Assembly: GCF_023053635.1 (NCBI RefSeq)
Contig: NC_086180.1
Span: forward strand, 35,392,947-35,456,946
Direction of reading: 5' to 3'
Source: Elgaria multicarinata webbii
Taxonomy: Eukaryota > Chordata > Lepidosauria > Squamata > Anguidae
Length of the DNA: 64,000 nucleotides
Shown piece after piece: positions 58,213 through 64,000 of this stretch (position 1 is its first letter; each line of letters starts with the position of its first letter). The notes below the pieces were generated by a model, which was not told where the DNA came from, made no database searches, and saw only the letters and a list, made by a program, of their open reading frames with translations. The position numbers and the translations under genes are program-made.

Positions 58213-58517
58213 CTCCATCCGACAAGCGTTTTAGTGCATGCTTGTTATTGGGTACTCAAGGAGTTTGCTCAGGTCCCCTTCTGGCCTTCCTTGTGCGACA
58301 AGAAAAACCCTCATTACGTCCAATGATTTTTTAAACTCTGAATTGCTCCTCTCTCGTACTGTCTGCAGGAGAAGCAGCGCCATTAGAACAGCAGACACAA
58401 TGGGCCTTGTGCTTGTTATGTACTTCCTCTTTTAAAAGAGGAAGTAACTGAGGAATGAAAACACAGGCGGAGAAGCGAGGTAGGGAGCGTGTTAACTCCC
58501 GGTGTGATGGAACTTGA
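58213..58517 (-). repeat. Relative of the GCATCATC transposon family
   Basis: CCATCCGACAAGCGTTTTAG at the left and GGTGTGATGGAACTT at the right are loosely inverted. Inside, GGAGAAGCAGCGCCATTAGA and CAATGGGCCTTGTGCTTGTT follow the word order of 18126-18476 in the opposite direction. A perfect 24-bp palindrome lies at 58422-58445. Confidence 0.5.
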
Positions 58518-58744
58518 TATAGGTACCTAAACCATATTCAAATTATAAGGTAATTTTTCAGTGTTAAAGTTTGAGATTTATACTCTCCACATATATCTAC
58601 AAAGAACTTAAATTATAAGGTAGTTTAAAATCACAATACACTTAATAAATGAATTCAAAATAAATTTATGTAGCTAATTTTATCAACAGCCTTAAAGTTA
58701 AAAAAACTCATAATAAGAACTTGAATTGAAAAATAAGATTTTTT

Positions 58745-60000
58745 CATGATAAGCAGGACTAAGACCATGGTATCCTTCTGGGCCGCCTTGCTGGGATGGG
58801 TCTTGGAGGCACTGTTTTACAGTGGCTCCATTCCTTCCTGGATGGACGGACCCAGAGGGTGGTACTGGGCGACTCCTGTTCGACTCCTTGGCCTGTGGAG
58901 TCCCTCAGGGCTCTGTTTTGTCCCCCATGCTATTTAACATATACATGAAACCGTTGGGAGAGGTTATCCGGAGTTGTGGGGTGTGGTGCCACCAGTACGC
59001 TGATGACACCCAACTCTACTACTCCTTTACACCCAATTCCAAGGAAGCAGTTTCTGTGCTAAACCGGTGTTTGTTGGCAGTAATGGATTGGATGAGGGCA
59101 AACAAATTGAAGCTTAATCCAGATAAGACAGAGGTGCTCCTGGTCAGTCGAAAGGCAGATCAGGGAATAGGGATTCAGCTTGTGTTGGATGGGGTTACAC
59201 TCCCCCTGAAGACGCAGGTCCGCAGCTTGGGTGTACTTCTGGATTTAGCCCTGAGCCTGGATGCCCAGGTTTCGGCGGTGGCCAGGAGTTCATTTGCACA
59301 GTTAAAGCTAGTGCGCCAGCTGCGCCCGTTCCTAGAGATGTCAGACCTGGCCACGGTGACACATGCCTTAGTTACATCCCAATTGGATTACTGTAACGCG
59401 CTCTACGTGGGGCTGCCTTTGAAGAGTGTTCGGAAACTCCAGCTGGTTCAAAGAGCTGCAGCCAGATTGTTGACCGGGGCTGGTTACAGGGAGCATACAA
59501 CTCCCCTGTTAAAACAGCTCCACTGGCTTCCAGTCTGTTTCCGGGCACAATTCAAAGTGCTGGTTATGACCTATAAAGCTCTATATGGTTCGGGTCCAGG
59601 TTATTTGAAAGAACGTATTCTCCCTTATGAGCCTGCCCGTGCTTTGAGATCTTCTGGAGAAGCCCTTCTTTCAGTTCCACCTTCTTCACAGGCACGCTTG
59701 GTAGGAACATGGGAGAGGGCCTTCTCGGTGGCTGCTCCGGTGCTCTGGAACTCTCTTCCTGGGGAAGCTAGGCTGGCTCCCTCCTTGATGGGCTTTCGGA
59801 AGCAGGCTAAAACTTTTTTGTTCAAGCAGGCCTTTGGAGAATAATCCAGCCTAATGTCTTATAATTTTGTTGTGTATTTTTTTTAATTGTTTATGGTTTT
59901 GTTTCCCCGCCCCCATGTATATTTTAAACTTTGTAAGGCCGCCTTGAGGCCCAGCATTGGGCAAAAGGCAGTATACAAATAAATATAATAATAATAATAA
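58745..60000 (+). mobile_element. L2-clade LINE, subfamily B, 5'-truncated
   Basis: A 340-codon frame (58822-59844) carries ACGVPQGSVLSPMLFNIYMK, HQYADDTQLYYSF with the catalytic YADD, LKLNPDKTEVLL, RSLGVLLDLALSLDAQVS, QLDYCNALYVGLPLKSVRKL and a C-terminus near VLWNSLPGEARLAPS and KTFLFKQAF. The first about 80 bp read in other frames and the element starts within the polymerase, so fingers and endonuclease are missing. The tail GGCCGCCTTGAGGCCCAGCA leads to (AAT)n near 59985. It is open along most of its length, hence relatively young. Confidence 0.9.
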
Positions 60001-60097
60001 GATGAGCTCTTCTAAACTAGTTAGAACACGGAACAATTATAACAGAAACAATATAATTTAACCGATAAAAACTCCACTAGGAATAGCCAGTCCTGTT

Positions 60098-60260
60098 AAC
60101 AATCTTTCTGCACTGTTTTAGTTTCTGTTCTCAAAGGCAGTCCCATGTATAACACATTACTGTAATCCAACTGAGAGGTTACCATAGTTTGGATAACTGT
60201 AGCTAGTGTATGTCTGTCTAGATAGGATTGTAGTTTGCCAGCAGCAACTATGTTGTTTGC
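60098..60260 (-). mobile_element. L2-clade LINE fragment
   Basis: Minus-strand residues LQSYLDRHTLATVIQTMVTS and QLDYSNVLYMGLPLR match the ORF2 segment before the C-terminus. Similarity ends near 60260; the open frame up to 60545 continues into unclassified sequence. Confidence 0.7.
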
Positions 60261-60699
60261 TATATTACTGCAGCTGGTTGCTTTAAGTATAGTTAAGTTA
60301 GAGGCTACCTTGCCTATCTTGTTAGGAATAGGAGCATTCACACCTGCAGGCCTTTTAACAGCTGTTTTGGTAGCTGCAGATTCATCCCACAGTGAAATTT
60401 GGGGGTGATCTTTTTTAAGTTTGTGATGTTGCAGTTGTGTTGTATCCAAAAAGAGGCAAGGTAAAAGTACAAATATAAATCCTTTATGTAAAGTATGCCT
60501 TGCAAGGCCGGCAGCATAGCCGTATGCCTGACTAAGCCCTCTCAAATGTTATCCCCAATTTCCCCTTATAGATTGCCCAGCCTTCAGCTGGATCTAATCC
60601 TTGCTCTCTTAAAGATACAGTACTATACCATCTCCACAAGTTGATCGATCATATTGCTGAGAAACCACTGATCATTAATAAGGAAATACAAGTTTATTT
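60261..60699. other. Intergenic, no gene seen
   Basis: No recognisable element. The minus-strand frame covering 60261-60545 is an extension of the L2 fragment's frame, with no domain of its own. Confidence 0.35.
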
Positions 60700-61160
60700 A
60701 TTTATTTAGAATATTTTTATCCTGCGCCTCAGCCAAAAAGGCTCTTGGAGCGGCTTACAATTGATCAGTAAAGAAGACAGTCCCTGCCTTCAGGCTTACA
60801 TTCTAAAAAAAGACATGACACACAAGACAAGGGATGGGGAGGGAAGAGGGAGAAAATAAAAAGAAGTTAAGGAGACTGTTCAGGTTGGCGGGAAGGCCCT
60901 GCTCCGGCCTCTCATCTCCCAATGGAGGGACAGATCAACAGCTCCTTCTTCTTCCCCACAGGGTGAAGATGACAGTTAGCCCTGGGGGGTGGGGTTTCCA
61001 ACTGAAGCAGGCTCCGATGGTCTCTGCCTGCTCTGGTCTCCCTCGCTGCTGCTACCCCACAGGGTGAAGATGGCAGCCCTGGGGGCGGGGTGGGTGGGTT
61101 TCCAACTGAAGCAGGCTCTGATGGTCTCTGTCTGCTCCGGTCTCCAGTTGTTATCCTCCT
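60700..61160 (-). mobile_element. L2-tailed retroelement with ~104-bp repeat body
   Basis: Antisense tail: an ATTT run, AGAATATTTTTATCC, CAGCCAAAAAGGCTCTTGGA and GCGGCTTACAA, as in 49296-49800. The body contains two tandem units about 104 bp apart, each with CCCCACAGGGTGAAGATG, CCAACTGAAGCAGGCT and GATGGTCTCTG. Its body is present again in inverted orientation at 62964-63225. Confidence 0.6.
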
Positions 61161-61695
61161 CCCCCTAGGCAGGCGTAGAGAACGGCTGGCCGCCATCTCA
61201 GGAAAACAAAGAGCAGCAACTAAAGACGTCAATATGGCGAAGCATGAAAACGATATACCTTCAGGTGTAGTCTGTTGAACGCGAACATTTTCATTCTCAG
61301 ATCAATTCCAAACCAGTGCCATAGTTTTGTGCCGTTTTGGTGCTGCCAGTCCAACCATGTAAGGGACATTCTTGCATACCCTCAGGGGAACCCTGACAAA
61401 TGTTTTGCCATATTTAGGGCAAAAATGTCAAACATGAAAATGAATAACATGAAAATGATTATCAAACATGAAAATGAATAACATAAGAAATGATGACTGT
61501 AGAAAATAAATATTTATGTAAACATTGAATAAAACTATCAAATCTCTAGTAATATACAAAATGGAGTAAAGACAAGTCTAGAAACTATCATGTTTTACAT
61601 TTGACAACTAATTGAAAATATTAACTGCTCAGTAAACTGAAACTTTACAACGATCAACTTCAGAAGGGTGCAGGTATGTTAATTGTATGATGATG

Positions 61696-62960
61696 TTATT
61701 TTAATGTGCTGTAAATCAGTGGGTGACAAATTATTCCTTTGCTTTTATTAGATAACAATTTCTTATTTGTAAGATCATTGTACTCTTCCCATGAGTCACC
61801 GTTCCTATGGCAATGTGCCACATAATGCCCTGTGGCATTCATGCTGAGAGATGTACCATTCAAGAACTTAACAGCTCCTCGAAGTGTATAATTCACCTCA
61901 CCTACATTGACTTGGGTTGGTATGTTCCCGATCTTCACAATACATTAAAGCAGATTTCTTTCAATAGGTTGGACAACTTCAACACAGAGTGGTAGTTCAT
62001 GTTCTCACCATTACAGTATGATGGTCTTCTTCCACAAATCTGTTTCTTACAGAAGCAGGGGCTACATTCCTCCTGTTCTATCTCCAGTCTGGCCAAGTGC
62101 ACTAAGAATGGCCTGATTGTGCTCCTGTTGTCGCTGAGGACATTCAACTTCCATGCAATTGCTTTTTCCAATGGCACTTGGATACTTTCCTAAAAATATT
62201 GGCAGAAGATTGGCCACATATCTCACAGCTTATTTTTACAATTCTGTTTGGCAGCAGTTTTTGGTTGAATAAGGGCACTGAAGCCAAAGCAAATGCCCAT
62301 TTTTAAATATGTTTGTGATGACATGTTCTTCACCATATCTGCTGCAAGATTTCCTACAATAAACCCATCAGTGCTGTCGACAAAGTTCTTAAAAATTTGA
62401 ATGCCACTGTATGCCACACAGAATATTTTTACAAGTGCATCAAAAGCACATGTGTTCGCAAATATCAATTTATCATTCACTTTAATTGGTTTCATATGAT
62501 CCCTACTGACATTTTTTAAAAGACCAATAGAGATTGTATGTTTGGCCTTGCTGAGGTCAATGTGAAGCCATTCTGAGTTTGGTTCTAGGTAAGATGAATG
62601 TTTCCCTTTTTCTTTTTCTTCAGACAAACCACCCCACTTCTCACTTTTTGCTATTTCGGAAATGTGCATGAGAGCATCTTATGCTGGGACTGGTCCAGAC
62701 ACTTGTTTATTAGCATTAATGGATTTTTGCCTAGCATTTTTTTTTTATTTTCAGCCTTTTCAGATATGTTACTTTTAACAAGTTTTGATTTGTTTGCCTG
62801 GCTGTTACTCTTGAGTTCAAGTACCACTGGAACAGTGGATTGAATTACTGTGGGCGCTAGAATACTAACAATACAAGGTGGTGCCTCCCTTGGTTCAATA
62901 CCACATCCAGGAATCATTTTTTCTTTCTCAGTATCATCTCCATTGATTGGTGACACCGCA
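61696..62960 (-). pseudogene. Decayed frame resembling a ubiquitin-specific-protease (C19-like) domain
   Basis: Minus-strand frames include ANTCAFDALVKIFCVAYSG, which resembles the catalytic Cys box of C19 peptidases, then a Cys-rich middle (ECSPCFCKKQICGRRPSYC), and NYTLRGAVKFLNG followed by ATGHYVAHCHRNGDSWEEYN, which resembles the His box (GHYVAYxxx...WxxFND). Box order and spacing fit a shortened USP fold. The pieces do not form one open frame, so the copy looks broken. Similar short USP-like proteins are known from transposon-rich invertebrate genomes, so a mobile-element origin is more likely than a host gene; I could not identify a partner transposase. It lies between two inverted copies of a repeat-bodied element (60700-61160, 62964-63225). 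C19 assignment is inference. Confidence 0.5.
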
Positions 62961-62963
62961 GCA

Positions 62964-63225
62964 GAACTGCCATCTTCACCCTGTGGGGAAGAAGATGCGA
63001 GGGAGACTGGAGCACGCAGAGACCATCGGAGCCTGCTTCAGTTGGACCCCGCACCCCCAGGGCTAACATCTTCACTCTGTGGGGAAGAAGAAGGTGCTGT
63101 TGGTTTGCCCCTCCATTGGGAGGTGAGAGGACGGAGCAGGGCCTTCCCACCAACCTGAACAGTCTCCTTAATTTCTTTTTATTTTCTCCCTCTTCCCTCC
63201 CCATCCCCTTTTTCTTGTGTGTCCT
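62964..63225 (+). repeat. Inverted partner of the 60700-61160 repeat body
   Basis: From TGCCATCTTCACCCTGTGGG through CCATCGGAGCCTGCTTCAGT and CCTCCATTGGGAGGTGAGAG to CCTTCCCACCAACCTGAACA it is the reverse complement of 60840-61075 with few differences. It stops short of the L2-type tail that the other copy has. Confidence 0.75.
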
Positions 63226-63503
63226 GGCAGCCGGCTGCTGAGAAAGTGGGGCAGGAAGTTTGGGAAGCGTGGCCTCTTTCAAAAGCAAGTCCTGTTGACT
63301 TCAATGGGGCTCATTCCCAAAAATAAATGAATAGAATTGCAGTGTGCTCTCCTCCATGCCCCTTACGTCCCCTCTCCTTCCAACTGCATTTGCTTGGGGG
63401 GGGGGAGTGACGAGCAGGCTGCTGACGCCAGTTTCGCACCTCTGGTGGTGCAGAAACTGACAAGCCCCCTTCTCTCTGCTTGGCCCCTGTGTAGGTATCA
63501 GGC

Positions 63504-63992
63504 ATGGGTCCGAAAGGGAGGGGAACAACTTGGCGGCACCAGGAGATTCTAGATCTGCTGGACATTTGGGGAGAACAGAGGATTCAAGAGCAGCTGAGGG
63601 CTAGCCACCGCAACTTTAATGTCTTCCAAGAAGTGGCACGGGAGATTGGCAAGAGAGGCCATGACCGAACCGCAAAAGAGTGTCGCACTAAATCCAAGGG
63701 CATGTGGACAGAGTACCGGCGTGTGAGAAACCATAATGAGAGGTCAGGCAACAATGCCACCACGTGCCCGTACTATGATAAATTACATAATATTCTTCAT
63801 GGGGATACCACGGTGCGCCTCAAACGCGTGGCAGGCAGTCTTAAAATTACTCGGACACAGTCCAAACGCGTATCTACCCAAGCCACTCAGCCACCACCCT
63901 CTCTTCCTGTGGTCTCCCAGGACATTTATTTATTTATTACATTTTTATACTGCCCAATAGCTGAAGCTCTCTGGGTGGTTCACAAAAATTAA
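63504..63992 (+). CDS. Myb/SANT-like DNA-binding protein frame, cut by an L2 tail
   Basis: The frame opens MGPKGRGTTWRHQEILDLLD and continues with IWGEQRIQEQLRASHRNFNV, FQEVAREIGKRGHDRTAKEC, RTKSKGMWTEYRRVRNHNER and CPYYDKLHNILHGD: a trihelix (Myb/SANT-like, pfam13837-type) domain at residues about 8-100, with its three helices and conserved tryptophans. A basic, Ser/Pro-rich linker follows. The last about 23 residues, from near 63922, are encoded by an antisense L2 tail, so the natural C-terminus is lost. Such domains occur in large, partly transposon-linked reptile families (for example ZSCAN29-like and MSANTD-like) and as the Myb-like partner of Harbinger transposases. An acceptor-like TGTGTAG precedes the ATG at 63489-63495, so this could be an internal exon. 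Whether it is expressed is unknown. Confidence 0.6.
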   Translation: MGPKGRGTTWRHQEILDLLDIWGEQRIQEQLRASHRNFNVFQEVAREIGKRGHDRTAKECRTKSKGMWTEYRRVRNHNERSGNNATTCPYYDKLHNILHGDTTVRLKRVAGSLKITRTQSKRVSTQATQPPPSLPVVSQDIYLFITFLYCPIAEALWVVHKN

Positions 63993-64000
63993 AATCATAA
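63922..64000 (-). mobile_element. L2 3' tail, runs off the window
   Basis: Antisense ACATTTATTTATTTATTACA, then TATACTGCCCAATAGCTGAA and GGGTGGTTCACAAAAATTA, the same end as the element at 11005-12590. It interrupts the Myb/SANT-like frame. Confidence 0.85.

Noticed and set aside
62914-63288. 124-codon frame with a close peptide match at 60834-61067
   Set aside because: The match only reflects DNA identity between the two inverted repeat bodies and is not evidence of coding.
1-64000. Retroviral, LTR or Polinton copies; CRISPR arrays
   Set aside because: No LTR-like pairs, gag/pol/env-like or capsid-like frames were recognised; the evenly repeated units found are microsatellites or transposon-internal repeats.

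Overview
The window looks like nuclear DNA of a squamate reptile, most likely a lizard; I cannot name the species. The grounds are a Sauria-type SINE with a Bov-B-like 3' end (57895-58170), tRNA-headed SINEs with CR1-like tails, several L2-clade LINE subfamilies with A/T-rich microsatellite tails, CR1/L3-type 3' ends, and many short foldback DNA transposons. The sequence is AT-rich, the introns are spliced, and there are no prokaryotic features.

Two host genes can be built exon by exon. RPL7L1 (plus strand, six coding exons, 37518-42845, 247 codons) encodes the RPL7-like pre-60S ribosome assembly factor. MAD2L1 (minus strand, five coding exons, 56500 down to 47779, 205 codons) encodes the spindle-checkpoint HORMA protein. 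Both read cleanly through consensus splice sites to family-typical lengths, so both are probably functional. They face each other tail to tail, with about 2 kb between the likely polyadenylation regions, and each starts in a GC-rich promoter with NRF-1-like motifs. MAD2L1 also has an E2F-like site. I infer no joint pathway for them.

Region by region: 1-37,000 is gene-poor and filled with old repeats. These include an L2 LINE with a 399-codon reverse transcriptase frame (11005-12590, minus), a CR1/L3-type 3' end (7230-7832), and hAT-like and PIF/Harbinger-like MITEs, several with readable target-site duplications. 37,390-44,950 is RPL7L1, with repeats in its introns. 45,000-47,100 is a short spacer with a SINE. 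47,107-56,760 is MAD2L1; its third intron holds an internally deleted Helitron with both ends intact (49997-52199) and its second intron holds nested LINE insertions. 57,000-60,300 carries the Sauria SINE and a second L2 subfamily. 60,700-64,000 is the least ordinary stretch: an inverted pair of repeat-bodied elements flanks a decayed minus-strand frame resembling a ubiquitin-specific-protease (C19-like) domain, followed by a plus-strand Myb/SANT-like DNA-binding frame cut by an L2 tail at the window edge.

I recognised no retroviral, LTR or Polinton element, no CRISPR array, no rRNA and no functional tRNA gene. All calls come from reading the sequence; family names for short repeats rest on termini, target duplications and resemblance, not on database searches.
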